A DNA stretch of 64,000 nucleotides from Flavobacteriaceae bacterium 3519-10 (GCA_000023725.1 CP001673.1:692342-756341), one strand, 5' to 3'. Positions 16,981 through 27,572 are shown, counted from the first letter of the stretch. The notes: generated by a model not told the origin, from the letters alone. Program-made: numbers and translations.

Positions 16981-17772
16981 TTAGATAACGGCCATTTCTA
17001 TAGCTTTGCTAATGAGTTCTTTGGTGTTCCGCACCCTCATTTTAGCGATGATATTGCGGCGGTGCGATTTTACGGTATGTTCCGAAACGCAGATGTTTTT
17101 TGCAATTTCGCTGCCCGAATATCCTCGCGCAATTAAGCTGAGGATCTCAGTTTCACGCTGCGTGAGTTTTACGAAATCTCCACCGATGACGTTCGGAGAT
17201 TTGTTGTAATGCATCTGATGAAAATCGCGTCTTGGCTCCAGCCCCGAAACTAAAACCGTATATGGATTTTTCTGCGTGAGATGATGAATGTTGGTGTGGA
17301 TGTTTACCGCCTGCAGAATCTGGCCACTTTCCGACTGTAGCGTGTGCAGCGCCTGATGATGAAAAAGCTCATAGCTGCCTGTAGCCGTTTTCATCCGGAA
17401 GCAGTAGCTTGTCTTCAATTGCGGGAAATGCTGGCGACCGATCGATTTTACTTTCTCATAAGACATCTTTTCAGCTTCGATGACGAACGGAATATCGTCA
17501 GGATGAATAAGGTTGATAATCTCTGCCAGGGTTTGAGGATATTCTTTGAGGCCATGCATCTCAAGGATGTTTTCGTGATGATGGGAAATTGTGCTTTCGG
17601 CAATGCTCAATACATAATAATAATACTTACCGACTGAGAAAAAATCAGCAAAAATCTTTTCGAGTGCGGGTGGAGCAACAGGTTTTATGTCAAAATTAAA
17701 AATTTCAGGATCGTTCTGCCAGACTTCGGTGAGGATGTGCTGGTTTGGTGGATTCGCAATTATTTTTTTCAT
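16981..17772 (-). CDS. LuxR-type transcriptional regulator with PAS-like N-terminal region
   Basis: 263 residues from the ATG at 17772 (MKKIIANPPNQH); a longer frame begins at 17823 with a hydrophobic stretch but has a poor start. The C-terminal 65 residues are a LuxR/GerE helix-turn-helix (LTQRETEILSLIARGYSGSE...VSEHTVKSHRRNIIAKM). The N-terminal part resembles a PAS sensor fold (YYYVLSIAESTISHHHENIL, IHPDDIPFVIEAEK). There is no receiver domain and no adjacent kinase gene, so the ligand is unknown. Divergent or isolated relative to its neighbours; targets cannot be inferred. Confidence 0.82.
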   Translation of the reverse strand: MKKIIANPPNQHILTEVWQNDPEIFNFDIKPVAPPALEKIFADFFSVGKYYYYVLSIAESTISHHHENILEMHGLKEYPQTLAEIINLIHPDDIPFVIEAEKMSYEKVKSIGRQHFPQLKTSYCFRMKTATGSYELFHHQALHTLQSESGQILQAVNIHTNIHHLTQKNPYTVLVSGLEPRRDFHQMHYNKSPNVIGGDFVKLTQRETEILSLIARGYSGSEIAKNICVSEHTVKSHRRNIIAKMRVRNTKELISKAIEMAVI

Positions 17773-17924
17773 CCTATAGTTTATTTGCACTAAAATAATA
17801 AAAGTAATGCGAATATACCACAAAAGGGGGATTGATATGTATCGAATATTATCACAACTTTGTATTAACTAATAACCATGGAGACTCATTATTAGAAAAT
17901 GCGGGTCCAGACAATCTTATGATG

Positions 17925-17955
17925 AAAAAAAAACCTTCCGGTGATGGAAGGTTTT
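17925..17955 (-). terminator. Terminator of the pfkA-gapA operon
   Basis: On the minus strand a 10-bp stem (AAAACCTTCC / GGAAGGTTTT) with a 6-base loop is followed by a long T-run. It lies 20 bases after the gapA stop. Confidence 0.9.
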
Positions 17956-17974
17956 GTTATTTAAGATGATATCG

Positions 17975-19000
<1,026 letters not shown>

Positions 19001-19033
19001 TTAAAATTTAAATTTATTAAAACTTCGTATTTC

Positions 19034-20020
19034 TTAAATAGCCAGTATTTCTGAGATTTTCAGAAGGCCGGCGTCTATTTCGTTATGTTTTTTAATAGCT
19101 TCCTCAATCGGTGTATAAACCAGGACATTCGATTTTAATCCGGCCATCACATTGGTTCTGCCTTCCATTAGACCCACTACGGCGCCGTAACCCAGTTGGC
19201 TTGCCAAAACCCTGTCAGCACAACTTGGCGAACCACCACGCTGAATGTGGCCTAATACTGCCACGCGGATATCGTAATCCGGGAAGCCTGCTTTTGTAGC
19301 CTTAGCCAGATCATAGATACTGCCGAGCTTTTCACCTTCAGCCACCACCACAATACTTGATGATTTTCCGGCTTTTTCGGCGCGCTCGAAAGTTTTAAAA
19401 AGGTCGTCGATGCTGTCTTTCTTTTCAGGAATTAAAATATCGATTGCTCCCGTTGCAAGACCACTGTTTAAGGCTATAAATCCTGCATCCCGGCCCATTA
19501 CTTCCACAAAGAAAACGCGGTTGTGCGATGTTGCGGTATCACGGATTTTATCGATCGCTTCCATCGCCGTGTTGAGGGCGGTGTCGTAGCCGATCGTATT
19601 GTCGGTACCAAAAATGTCGTTATCGATGGTTCCCGGTACGCCAATTACCTTAATTCCAAATTCTTCATTGAAAATATTTGCGCCACGGAAAGTACCGTCG
19701 CCGCCGATACAAACCAGTGCATCAATACCGTGTTTCACACAGTTGTCATAGGCTTTCTGGCGACCGGCTTTAGTCTTGAATTCTTCGGAACGTGCTGATT
19801 TTAGGACGGTTCCGCCTTCAGTAATGATGTTTTTCACAGAGCGTGGGCCCATCCTGGTGAAATCGTCATGGATAAGGCCATTGTATCCCTCGCGCACGCC
19901 ATAACATTCGATGTTATAATGATTTGCGGTGCGCACTACAGCCCGCAAAGCCGCATTCATACCTGGCGCATCGCCCCCGGAAGTGAAAACAGCAATCTTC
20001 TTTACAGCACTTTCTTTCAT
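19034..20020 (-). CDS. pfkA: 6-phosphofructokinase (ATP-dependent)
   Basis: Phosphorylates fructose 6-phosphate, the committed step of glycolysis. The 328-residue length fits bacterial PfkA. Seen: GGDAPGMNAALR (ATP site), CIGGDGTFRGA, GTIDNDIFGTD with the catalytic Asp, EVMGRDAGFIA, and a HIQRGGSPSCADR effector/fructose-6-phosphate loop. The GGDG motif favours ATP rather than pyrophosphate as donor. First gene of the pfkA-gapA operon. Confidence 0.96.
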   Translation of the reverse strand: MKESAVKKIAVFTSGGDAPGMNAALRAVVRTANHYNIECYGVREGYNGLIHDDFTRMGPRSVKNIITEGGTVLKSARSEEFKTKAGRQKAYDNCVKHGIDALVCIGGDGTFRGANIFNEEFGIKVIGVPGTIDNDIFGTDNTIGYDTALNTAMEAIDKIRDTATSHNRVFFVEVMGRDAGFIALNSGLATGAIDILIPEKKDSIDDLFKTFERAEKAGKSSSIVVVAEGEKLGSIYDLAKATKAGFPDYDIRVAVLGHIQRGGSPSCADRVLASQLGYGAVVGLMEGRTNVMAGLKSNVLVYTPIEEAIKKHNEIDAGLLKISEILAI

Positions 20021-20160
20021 ACTAAAATTTTACCCAGCGAATTTACGAAAAGTCCGCCAATTATCTAAGTAATTACCTTCCTAAGATATATGATTTATGC
20101 CGTTATGGCGGAAGTTCCCTAATATTTTTATCTTCAGTTTTAATTCATTATTTTCGCAAA

Positions 20161-20514
20161 ATGTTAACGGGAAAAACATTGCGCAATTATTTTTCAGCTC
20201 TTATATTAGCTGTTTATCTTTTCGCGGCGCTTTTTTCTCAGAACTTCCATCACCATCAGTCGACGGTTTACCAAACCTCCGATGGCATTTCGGCCGGGAA
20301 TGATTTTTCTAAATCTTACAGTGTCGCCGACGGCGCAGGCTGTCTTTGGTGTCATTTTCTTTATACCGGAAACTCCTGTCTTCCGGAAGAGTTTAGTTTT
20401 AACTTTGAGTCTTTTACTGGCTTTTCGGCGGAAATTTTCAGTTTTGACTTTGACTCAGTTTTCCTGTTATCGGGCGCCGTTTTTCTTCGCGGGCCGCCAT
20501 TAGGCAATGTTTAA
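20161..20514 (+). CDS. Small membrane or exported Cys/His protein, unknown
   Basis: 117 residues with one hydrophobic segment near the start (about 9-26), then NFHHHQ and a CLWCHFLYTGNSC cluster, and a Phe-rich C-terminal half. I do not recognise a named domain; the CxxCH-like cluster and layout recall small proteins encoded beside metal-related TonB receptors. It precedes the TonB receptor gene by 96 bp on the same strand, and TATTTTCG just upstream resembles a -7 box. A role in metal handling is inference from neighbours only. Confidence 0.55.
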   Translation: MLTGKTLRNYFSALILAVYLFAALFSQNFHHHQSTVYQTSDGISAGNDFSKSYSVADGAGCLWCHFLYTGNSCLPEEFSFNFESFTGFSAEIFSFDFDSVFLLSGAVFLRGPPLGNV

Positions 20515-20610
20515 AAAATTTTTAAATATTGTTTAATTCTGCAGATAGCGGATGCTTAGTTCTATTGCGAGCAAGCTGACGTTTTTTTTCTGCTGTTCTA
20601 ATTTTTTTTA

Positions 20611-22992
20611 ATGAAACAACTCATAAAACTGGTGTTTTTCCTATTCGGAATTACACTCGTTTCCGCACAGCAAACTTTTTCTGTGTCGGGGACAGTTCTT
20701 GATTTTCACGACAAGAGCGCACTCTCCAATGCGCGTATCCGCTTGCAAAATTATAATGTAGTGAGCGATATTAACGGCCGTTTTGTTGTGAATAAAGTGA
20801 GTGCCGGAACGTATCTTCTCGAAGTTACCCATCCGGACTGCGAAACTTTTTCAAAGCAAATTAAAGTGGAAAGTGATATAGAGCTCACCATAAATCTTGA
20901 GCATCACTCAGGCGATATCGAAGCTGTAACCATCCACGGCAACCACCCCATTGCAGGTTCTGTGATGATCAGAACTCTTTCGCAGGAAGATATTTCGCGA
21001 AATTCCACCGATAATCTCGGAAATCTGCTGAAGAATATTTCGGGTTTAACGGCGCTTAAAACGGGAAATAATATCTCAAAACCCGTTATCCATGGACTTT
21101 ACGGAACGCGTATTTCTGTTATTAACAACGGAGTAAAAATGGCCGAGCAGGAGTGGGGCGTGGAACATGCACCCAATGTTGATGTAAACCAGTTTGAGCA
21201 CATCGATGTGGTGAAAGGTGCTTCAGCGCTTAAATACGGTAACGAAAGTGTAGGCGGCGTGGTAGTTCTGGAGCCCGCGGTAGTTCCGAAAAAAGATACG
21301 CTGATAGGAAGTGTAAGATTGTCGGGTATTTCGAATGGCAAAGGTGCTGAAGTTTCGGCCGAAGCCCTTAAATCCTGGGAAAACCAATGGTTCGTGAAGT
21401 CGGGAGGTTCTTACAAAAAACTTGGCGACCAGTATGTGCCGCATCACACGTTACAAAATACAGGTGCGGAAGTGAATTCTTTTAATTTTTCGTTCGGGAA
21501 ACATTCTTTCTTACACGGTTTCGATGTCTCATATAGCGGTATCCAGCAGGAGTTCGGCATCTTTAAAGGTGCGCATCTGGGTGGGCCTGAAGATTTTTAT
21601 AATGCCATTAATTTTGGGCAGCCTTATTTTCTGGATGACTTCAGTTATGATATTGCAAACCCAAGGCAGTCCGTTCGGCACCATATCGCTAAAATAGCGG
21701 CGTACAAACGGTTTTCAGGTTTGGGGAGATTGTCGTTTCAATACAGTTTTCAGCAAAACAGCCGTAAAGAATATGATATCAGAAAAGGGGATCTGAATGA
21801 AATTCCGTCGATGGATTTAACGCTTACAACGCACAAAGCAGAACTTTTTCATTTGTTGGAGCGCGGAAATTGGAGCCTTGAAAGCGGAATTTCAGGAAGT
21901 GCGCAAATTAATTTTCCCGATCCCGCTACCGAAGCTAGGCGTCTTATTCCTGATTATTACCGCTATGATGCGGGAATTTTTTCAGTATTTAAATACAGCT
22001 TTACAGATAAACTGAATGCCGAAGTGGGTGCGCGCTACGATTTCAGCAGGTACGATGCCTACAAATATTACGACAAATCTGCATGGCTGAATTACGCTGA
22101 AGAATTTCCTGAATTTGTAGTGCAGGAAAGCGGAAGCCGGATCTTAGCACGTCCAATTCTCGATAATCACAGCACTTCTGCGAATCTTGGTTTTAATTAT
22201 ATACCAACCCGACACTGGAATTTAAAACTTAATTTCTCAAGAACCGAAAGAGCACCGAATGCGGCTGAACTGTTTGCGGACGGACTCCATCATTCGGCTG
22301 CAATTATGGAGGAAGGTGATCTGCGCATCAAAAAAGAAGCAATTTACTCGGTAAATTTTTCCGCGACCGCGCAGGCGAAATGGCTCAGAGGGTTTACGCT
22401 CGAAGTTAATCCGTATTTCATGTATTCCGATTCGTTTATCAATCAGATTCCGACCGGCGTAAAATCAACAAACCGTGGCGTTTTTGTGGTATGGAGTTAC
22501 CGCCAGATCGAGGCACGGATGATGGGCGTGGATGTAGATGCGCAACTTCAGATCACAGATAACCTAAAGTGGTTTTCATCTTTCAGCGCGCTTAAAGGCG
22601 GCGATTTATCAGGCAATGAACCCTTAATTCTGATGATGCCCGCGAACCTCAGAAATGCATTGGAGTGGAAATCCGGCAAAAAATCTAACTTTTATATAAG
22701 AGTTGAGAACGAGAATTCGTTTAAACAGAAGCGTTTTCCGATAAGAAATCAAACTGTGGATTTTATTGAGAACGGCGTTTTGGTGACCAGGGAGATCGAT
22801 TACAGTTCTACGCCTGCTTCTTTTTCGGTTTTCAACGCGTCTGTGGGAGCTGACGTCTTTAAAAATGTAAATCTCAATTTCAAGGTAAACAACCTGCTGA
22901 ACACCGATTATAAGGAGTATCTCAATCGGCTACGTTATTTCATGTCGGATCCGGGAAGAAATTTCGTAGCAACTGTTCAGTTCAAATTTTAA
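20611..22992 (+). CDS. TonB-dependent receptor, probable metal uptake type
   Basis: A 793-residue outer-membrane receptor. Order: signal peptide (1-19, ending VSAQQ); a carboxypeptidase-regulatory-like domain (about 22-100); a plug domain with a GLYGTRISVINNGVKMAEQEWG segment; and a 22-strand-type barrel ending in aromatic F (TVQFKF). The plug contains His residues (EHAPNVDVNQFEHIDV), and the lipoprotein encoded 28 bp downstream is His-rich, as is typical for zinc or copper import systems. The substrate is inferred, not shown. No SusD partner follows, which argues against a polysaccharide system. Confidence 0.88.
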   Translation: MKQLIKLVFFLFGITLVSAQQTFSVSGTVLDFHDKSALSNARIRLQNYNVVSDINGRFVVNKVSAGTYLLEVTHPDCETFSKQIKVESDIELTINLEHHSGDIEAVTIHGNHPIAGSVMIRTLSQEDISRNSTDNLGNLLKNISGLTALKTGNNISKPVIHGLYGTRISVINNGVKMAEQEWGVEHAPNVDVNQFEHIDVVKGASALKYGNESVGGVVVLEPAVVPKKDTLIGSVRLSGISNGKGAEVSAEALKSWENQWFVKSGGSYKKLGDQYVPHHTLQNTGAEVNSFNFSFGKHSFLHGFDVSYSGIQQEFGIFKGAHLGGPEDFYNAINFGQPYFLDDFSYDIANPRQSVRHHIAKIAAYKRFSGLGRLSFQYSFQQNSRKEYDIRKGDLNEIPSMDLTLTTHKAELFHLLERGNWSLESGISGSAQINFPDPATEARRLIPDYYRYDAGIFSVFKYSFTDKLNAEVGARYDFSRYDAYKYYDKSAWLNYAEEFPEFVVQESGSRILARPILDNHSTSANLGFNYIPTRHWNLKLNFSRTERAPNAAELFADGLHHSAAIMEEGDLRIKKEAIYSVNFSATAQAKWLRGFTLEVNPYFMYSDSFINQIPTGVKSTNRGVFVVWSYRQIEARMMGVDVDAQLQITDNLKWFSSFSALKGGDLSGNEPLILMMPANLRNALEWKSGKKSNFYIRVENENSFKQKRFPIRNQTVDFIENGVLVTREIDYSSTPASFSVFNASVGADVFKNVNLNFKVNNLLNTDYKEYLNRLRYFMSDPGRNFVATVQFKF

Positions 22993-23020
22993 TTAACAAT
23001 CTTTTAAAAATTTATTCAAA

Positions 23021-23581
23021 ATGAAAAATATACTTAAAATCAGTTTCATCGTTTTAGTGGCAACCTTACTGTTTTCATGCAGAAACAACGACGATATTCC
23101 ACAGGATATCCATGAGCATGAAGAGATCGAAAAACTTGTGGTTACGGTCGCCAATGTCAATACGCCTGCAGACAAGCAGACCGTTAATTACATCGGAGGC
23201 GTTGCAGACGGAAAGTTTTTTCTGTTAGCAGGCGAAACCTATTCGGTTGCCCTCGATTTTCAGGTGCGCCACGACGATCATTACCACAGTGTTAACGACG
23301 AAATTATCGAAGAAAGAGACGAGCATTTTGTTACTTATGAATTTGCGGGTTCTGATATTGCAGTGCGCCGCGCTGCAGACGATGTTGTGCGTACTGACGG
23401 AAATAAAATTGGTCTTCGCACAGAATGGACCGTGAATTCGGTAACGGGACAGGGAAATGCAGCCATTAAACTGGTACACGGCTCCACGTCGGTGCAGCAA
23501 AATTTCCCGTCTGAGCTGAACCAGCAGGGCAAAACTACCGGCGGCGAGACCGATGTAAACGCCAATATCGGAATTAATTAA
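23021..23581 (+). CDS. Histidine-rich lipoprotein
   Basis: 186 residues with a lipoprotein signal (VATLLFSC, lipidated Cys near residue 21). Histidine and acidic clusters follow: DIHEHEEIE, RHDDHYHSVNDE and DEHFV. The pattern suggests a divalent metal chaperone or sensor facing the periplasm or the cell surface. It is in an operon with the TonB receptor gene (28 bp gap), and a small terminator follows at about 23612-23638. No family name recognised. Confidence 0.7.
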   Translation: MKNILKISFIVLVATLLFSCRNNDDIPQDIHEHEEIEKLVVTVANVNTPADKQTVNYIGGVADGKFFLLAGETYSVALDFQVRHDDHYHSVNDEIIEERDEHFVTYEFAGSDIAVRRAADDVVRTDGNKIGLRTEWTVNSVTGQGNAAIKLVHGSTSVQQNFPSELNQQGKTTGGETDVNANIGIN

Positions 23582-23611
23582 CCGACGGGAAGTTTATAAG
23601 AATTTAGACAT

Positions 23612-23638
23612 GAAAACACGTTTAAAAGCGTGTTTTTC
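23612..23638 (+). terminator. Terminator after the metal-uptake-like operon
   Basis: Stem GAAAACACG / CGTGTTTTTC with an AT-rich loop and T-run. Confidence 0.75.
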
Positions 23639-23684
23639 TTTCGTTTTTAGCAAAGAACACCCATTTTAATCTAAAAATAATTAG

Positions 23685-23692
23685 TATTTTTG
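23685..23692 (+). promoter_or_regulatory. -7 promoter box of tig
   Basis: TATTTTTG (TAnnTTTG), 26 bases before the ATG. Confidence 0.55.
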
Positions 23693-23718
23693 CAACCTAA
23701 AATTTTCAATACATAACA

Positions 23719-25053
23719 ATGAACGTTACAGCGACCAACCACGATGAAGTAAGCGCGTTACTTACAGTTACATTAGATAAATCAGATTACAAGGAAAAAG
23801 TTGAAAAACAACTGATTAACTACGCTAAAAATGCGCAGGTTCCGGGTTTCAGAAAAGGAAAAGTGCCATTGAGCATGGTGAGAAAACAGTATGAATCAGG
23901 AATCGCTTTCGAAGAAATCAACAAACAGGTTTCTGAGGCGCTGAACGGTTACGTACAGGAAAAAGGTCTGCGATTGGTAGGACAGCCGGTTCCTCAGCCT
24001 GTAGATGATCTTAACTTAAGCTCAGAGCAGCTTTCAGTGGCTTTTGAAGTGGGTTACGAACCTGAATTTTCAATTGATCTTTCAAAATATGAAGCACCTC
24101 ATTTTAAGGTAGAAGCTTCTGATAAGGAAATCGGGCAAAGCATCGAGAACATGCAGAAGCGTTTTGCTGAGCAGGTTCCGCAGGAAGCGATCGGCGACGA
24201 TTCGCACATTGCACTTGAGATCAGCCAGGTTGTAGAAGAGAACGCTGAAGGAGCGCACAACCACCCGCCGAAAAGCATCGTAGTGAACGCTGATAAAAAA
24301 GCCGCTTTCGCATTGGTAAAAGACCTTAAGATGGATGGTTCTGTAAAAGTTTCAAAAGAAGAACTGCAGAATAATGAAGAACTTGCCACTGAACTAGGTT
24401 TCAACAAAGAAGAAACTGCACATCTACACCACGATCAGATCGAAGTGAAAGTGAAAGACTTTTATGGTTTGAATCTGGCAGAACTTAACCAGGAACTTTT
24501 CGACAAAGTTTATGGCGAAGGCAATATTACATCAGAAGAAGAACTTAAGGCTAAGGTAAAAACAGAACTCGACGAATATTTCCAGCAGAATGCAGATGTT
24601 CATTTCGTGAACAAAATTCTCGGACAGATCAACGAGAAAGAAGAAGTGAAGCTTCCCGAAGCTTTCCTGATCAAATGGCTCATGTTCAGCAATGAAAATG
24701 TAAAAGATGAAAATCAGGCCAAAGAAATTCTTGAAGCTGAAAGAAATCAGTTGAAATACCAGATTTTGGAAGGTAAACTGATGAATGACAATGAGATTAA
24801 ACTGGAGTATTCTGATGTGCTTAATCAGGCTGAACAGTTGGTTCGCAACCAGTTGGCAATCTACGGAATCCACCATTTATCAGATGAAGAAATTCAGAAA
24901 TATGCTGTTGAAATGCTGAAAGATCAGGAGCAGGTTCGTCAGATTTCGTCTGAAGTAGGTATGGCGAAACTGAAAGATGTAATTCTTGAAAAAGCCAAAA
25001 AAGTGGAGACTGCAATTTCTCACGATGAGTTTTTAGAAGAGGTAAAGAAGTAA
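23719..25053 (+). CDS. tig: Trigger factor
   Basis: Ribosome-associated chaperone for nascent chains. The 444-residue length is normal. The N-terminal ribosome-binding signature GFRKGKVPLSMVRKQYE is seen at about residues 42-60. The middle PPIase-like region is divergent, as usual in Bacteroidota, and a long helical C-terminal arm follows. Monocistronic, with its own promoter and a strong terminator shared with the convergent mgtC-like operon. Confidence 0.94.
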   Translation: MNVTATNHDEVSALLTVTLDKSDYKEKVEKQLINYAKNAQVPGFRKGKVPLSMVRKQYESGIAFEEINKQVSEALNGYVQEKGLRLVGQPVPQPVDDLNLSSEQLSVAFEVGYEPEFSIDLSKYEAPHFKVEASDKEIGQSIENMQKRFAEQVPQEAIGDDSHIALEISQVVEENAEGAHNHPPKSIVVNADKKAAFALVKDLKMDGSVKVSKEELQNNEELATELGFNKEETAHLHHDQIEVKVKDFYGLNLAELNQELFDKVYGEGNITSEEELKAKVKTELDEYFQQNADVHFVNKILGQINEKEEVKLPEAFLIKWLMFSNENVKDENQAKEILEAERNQLKYQILEGKLMNDNEIKLEYSDVLNQAEQLVRNQLAIYGIHHLSDEEIQKYAVEMLKDQEQVRQISSEVGMAKLKDVILEKAKKVETAISHDEFLEEVKK

Positions 25054-25074
25054 ATTAAAACTTCATAAAAATAG

Positions 25075-25105
25075 AAATCCGCCCAATTTACCGGGCGGAT
25101 TTTTT
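25075..25105. terminator. Bidirectional terminator between tig and the mgtC-like gene
   Basis: AAATCCGCCC / GGGCGGATTT stem with an 8-base loop and T-run on the plus side. It separates convergent genes. Confidence 0.85.
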
Positions 25106-25126
25106 AATGCTTAAAATTTTCGAAAC

Positions 25127-25771
25127 TTAATAACTGAAGTAATCAAGACTTGGGTTTGTGGTAAGATATTCCTCAAGTTTTTCAATCTGCTTCGGACCGA
25201 TCTGCAGGTCTAAAGTAATTAAAATATGCCCGTCTTTTTTCTCGATCGCGATTTCCGACAGATTAGTTGCGATGCTTTTTATTTCCTTTAAGATTGCGGG
25301 CTTCTGTGGAAAATTAGCCTCTAACATCTGGATCTTAACAATTTTATTGAAGCTTTGCGGCATAAAATGTTTGGTGATGTACGTGGCAGAATTAACGACG
25401 ATAATAGCCGCTGTTAAAAACGTAAAGGCCATATACACTTCACCGAAACCGATGGACACTCCGATTGCGGCGGCGATCCAGATCACGCCGGCGGTTGTGA
25501 GGCCGTAAACCGTGAAACCTTCTTTAAAAATTACGCCTGCACCCAAAAATCCGATTCCGCTCACGACGTAAGAAGCTATTCGGGTGGGGTCACCTACTCC
25601 GGCCAGTTTGTAAGAGATAATTGAAAAGAGAGTCGATCCCAGACAAATGATGGTGATGGTTTTAAGGCCCGCAGATTTGTCTTTCATTTCGCGCTCGAAC
25701 CCCAATATGAGGCCGGCCACCATTGAAATGACGGCTTTATAGATATCTAAAAGTTCAAAATGATCCGACAT
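25127..25771 (-). CDS. MgtC/SapB family membrane protein
   Basis: A 214-residue inner-membrane protein of the MgtC/SapB family, linked in other bacteria to magnesium limitation and acid survival. The family core is seen in the N-terminal half: GLILGFEREMKDKSAGLKT, GSTLFSIISY, GIGFLGAGVIFKEG and GLTTAGVIWIAAAIGVSIGF. A soluble ACT-like tail follows from about residue 140. Last gene of a minus-strand operon with the DUF6427 and DUF3109 genes (25 bp after the latter). Confidence 0.9.
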   Translation of the reverse strand: MSDHFELLDIYKAVISMVAGLILGFEREMKDKSAGLKTITIICLGSTLFSIISYKLAGVGDPTRIASYVVSGIGFLGAGVIFKEGFTVYGLTTAGVIWIAAAIGVSIGFGEVYMAFTFLTAAIIVVNSATYITKHFMPQSFNKIVKIQMLEANFPQKPAILKEIKSIATNLSEIAIEKKDGHILITLDLQIGPKQIEKLEEYLTTNPSLDYFSY

Positions 25772-25796
25772 TTTTTATTTAAAGATAAATAATTTT

Positions 25797-26381
25797 CTAC
25801 GAATTGAATTCGCGGTTCCATTCTTCGGCGGCATCACAGAGTGTATCGTAAAATTCTTCGCCGTATTTTCGGATTAACGGTGTCTTTAGGAATTTATAAA
25901 CGGGTACCTGTAGCTCTTTTCCGAGTGTGCATGCGGGTGCGCAGATTTCCCATTCGTGATAATTCAGGGCCGTAAAGGTGGAATATTCGTTCACACGGAT
26001 GGGGTAGAGGTGGCAGGAGATTGGCTTTTGCCAGTCGACAGCGCCGTCTTCGTACGCTTTTTCAATACCACATTTTGTGATGCCTTTTGCGTCAAAAATC
26101 ACGTAGGCACATTCTTCACCGTTTACCATTGGTGTCACGTAATCGCCGTCGCTTGGGTCGATTGTCCAGGTACCTTGCTGTTCGAGGGCAGCTACGCCTT
26201 CAGGTCTGAGGTAAGGTTTTACCTGATCAAAAATCTTTTCGAGAATTACGGTTTCAGCTTTATCCAGAGGAGCGCCCACATCACCGGCAACACAGCATGC
26301 ACCTTTGCATTTAGTGAGGTTACACACAAATTCTTCCGAAAAAATGTCTTCTGAGATCAGTTTATCTTTAATTTGAATCAT
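25797..26381 (-). CDS. DUF3109 family cysteine-rich protein
   Basis: A 194-residue soluble protein with spaced cysteines (CNLTKCKGACC near residue 20, CAYVIF, CGIEKAY, CHLYPIRV, CAPAC) typical of DUF3109 / YkgJ-like Cys clusters that probably bind a metal or Fe-S centre. No biochemical role is known. It lies 8 bp after the DUF6427 gene and 25 bp before the mgtC-like gene, so all three are likely co-transcribed. Confidence 0.8.
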   Translation of the reverse strand: MIQIKDKLISEDIFSEEFVCNLTKCKGACCVAGDVGAPLDKAETVILEKIFDQVKPYLRPEGVAALEQQGTWTIDPSDGDYVTPMVNGEECAYVIFDAKGITKCGIEKAYEDGAVDWQKPISCHLYPIRVNEYSTFTALNYHEWEICAPACTLGKELQVPVYKFLKTPLIRKYGEEFYDTLCDAAEEWNREFNS

Positions 26382-26389
26382 TTCTATTT

Positions 26390-27298
26390 TTAAATATTTA
26401 AAGTGAAAAAATCTGCCAGCTTAAATACGAGCAGTGAAAAAATCAGCAGCCAGAAAGCGCTTTCCTGCATCCACGGTTTTGGCAGAAACTTCAGCATGCG
26501 GCTGAGGATGATTGAAACCGGGAACGTTAAAAGCAGCAGGTATTCGTAATTCTCGCCCATATAAAGAACGATGGTTATGAGTTGTGCGAGTGAAAAAACA
26601 AGTAAAAAAGTATATTTAAACTTGCTGATGGGGCTTTTGCGGTTGAAATTGCGGAAGTGATCCCAAACAGCATGAATCAGCAGCAAGGCAACCGGGAGCA
26701 ACCACACCAGATCGTTCAGATAGGGTGAAGGGCTGAATTTTCCAAAAGGGAAATAGGCCGGGTTCCAGGCGTTATAACCCAGAAAGAATGCAACGCCAAA
26801 GTACGATGACGCCACCAGGAACATCCCGAAAATAAGACGAAAGAAATGCAGCCCGATTCTGTCTGATGTTCCGATGATATGAAAAATAACGAACAGCGAC
26901 ATTGGCCACGTGGTTGGCAGGAAAATAAAATTCAGCGCGAGGATGGCACCCACCAAAACGTATGAATGTTTGCGCACCGTCATATCGACGTTGGTGAGCA
27001 GCAAGATTATAATGGAGTTGGTGAAAAGCGAAACGGCAATGCCAATATCGAGGTCGCCCGGATACCACGCGAATACAAAAGCAGTATACAGAAAGAGTGG
27101 AAGATGCGTCTGATAATTCAGTGCGATGGCATTAAAACAGAAGTACCCAAGAGCAATGCCGCCGAAGGTGATGGCGGCCGAAAAAACGTCCAAAGTGCTG
27201 AAATCAAGAATGTTGAATGCAATTACGATTAAAAGAAGTACGCCAATGTAAACGGGGACGGAAAATATGTTGCTTTCTTTTGAAAGTAATCGGAACAT
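26390..27298 (-). CDS. Polytopic membrane protein, DUF6427-like
   Basis: 302 residues with about eight to ten hydrophobic segments and almost no long soluble loop. The sequence and its divergent pairing with a small DUF6341-type gene match the flavobacterial DUF6427 family; the assignment is from memory of the family. Function unknown. It is first in the operon with the DUF3109 and mgtC-like genes. Its start codon is 43 bp from that of the divergent gene. Confidence 0.65.
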   Translation of the reverse strand: MFRLLSKESNIFSVPVYIGVLLLIVIAFNILDFSTLDVFSAAITFGGIALGYFCFNAIALNYQTHLPLFLYTAFVFAWYPGDLDIGIAVSLFTNSIIILLLTNVDMTVRKHSYVLVGAILALNFIFLPTTWPMSLFVIFHIIGTSDRIGLHFFRLIFGMFLVASSYFGVAFFLGYNAWNPAYFPFGKFSPSPYLNDLVWLLPVALLLIHAVWDHFRNFNRKSPISKFKYTFLLVFSLAQLITIVLYMGENYEYLLLLTFPVSIILSRMLKFLPKPWMQESAFWLLIFSLLVFKLADFFTLNI

Positions 27299-27304
27299 TT
27301 TTAT

Positions 27305-27312
27305 TAGTTTTG
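27305..27312 (+). promoter_or_regulatory. -7 promoter box of the small DUF6341-like gene
   Basis: TAGTTTTG (TAnnTTTG) in the 43-bp divergent intergenic region, 29 bases before the ATG. Confidence 0.55.
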
Positions 27313-27341
27313 TGCAAAGTTAATTTAAAAAAGGAAAAAAA

Positions 27342-27572
27342 ATGACGTCTTTCTTTCTGTTCTTAAGCGATGTTTTCAGGTGGACCTTTGGTATTTTCGA
27401 TGCATTCGGATATATATTCAACTGGATTCTGTTTTTGGTAGGTTCTGCATTATTCACCTACTGGTGCTGGGTGCTGGTTTCCAGACTCGGGAATAACAGA
27501 GATAAAGAATACGTTTCACCCACCGAAGGCAAGCATCCGTATTACGATCCTGCCATTCATAAAAAGGACTAA
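27342..27572 (+). CDS. Small membrane protein, DUF6341-like
   Basis: 76 residues with two hydrophobic segments (about 5-20 and 25-48, WILFLVGSALFTYWCWVLV) and a short charged tail ending HPYYDPAIHKKD. It matches the flavobacterial DUF6341 family by size and neighbour (divergent DUF6427 gene). No function known. Confidence 0.65.
   Translation: MTSFFLFLSDVFRWTFGIFDAFGYIFNWILFLVGSALFTYWCWVLVSRLGNNRDKEYVSPTEGKHPYYDPAIHKKD

Noticed and set aside
17773..17974. Possible small gene or RNA between the LuxR-type gene and gapA
   Set aside because: Only the pfkA-gapA terminator is recognisable; no conserved frame or RNA fold seen.
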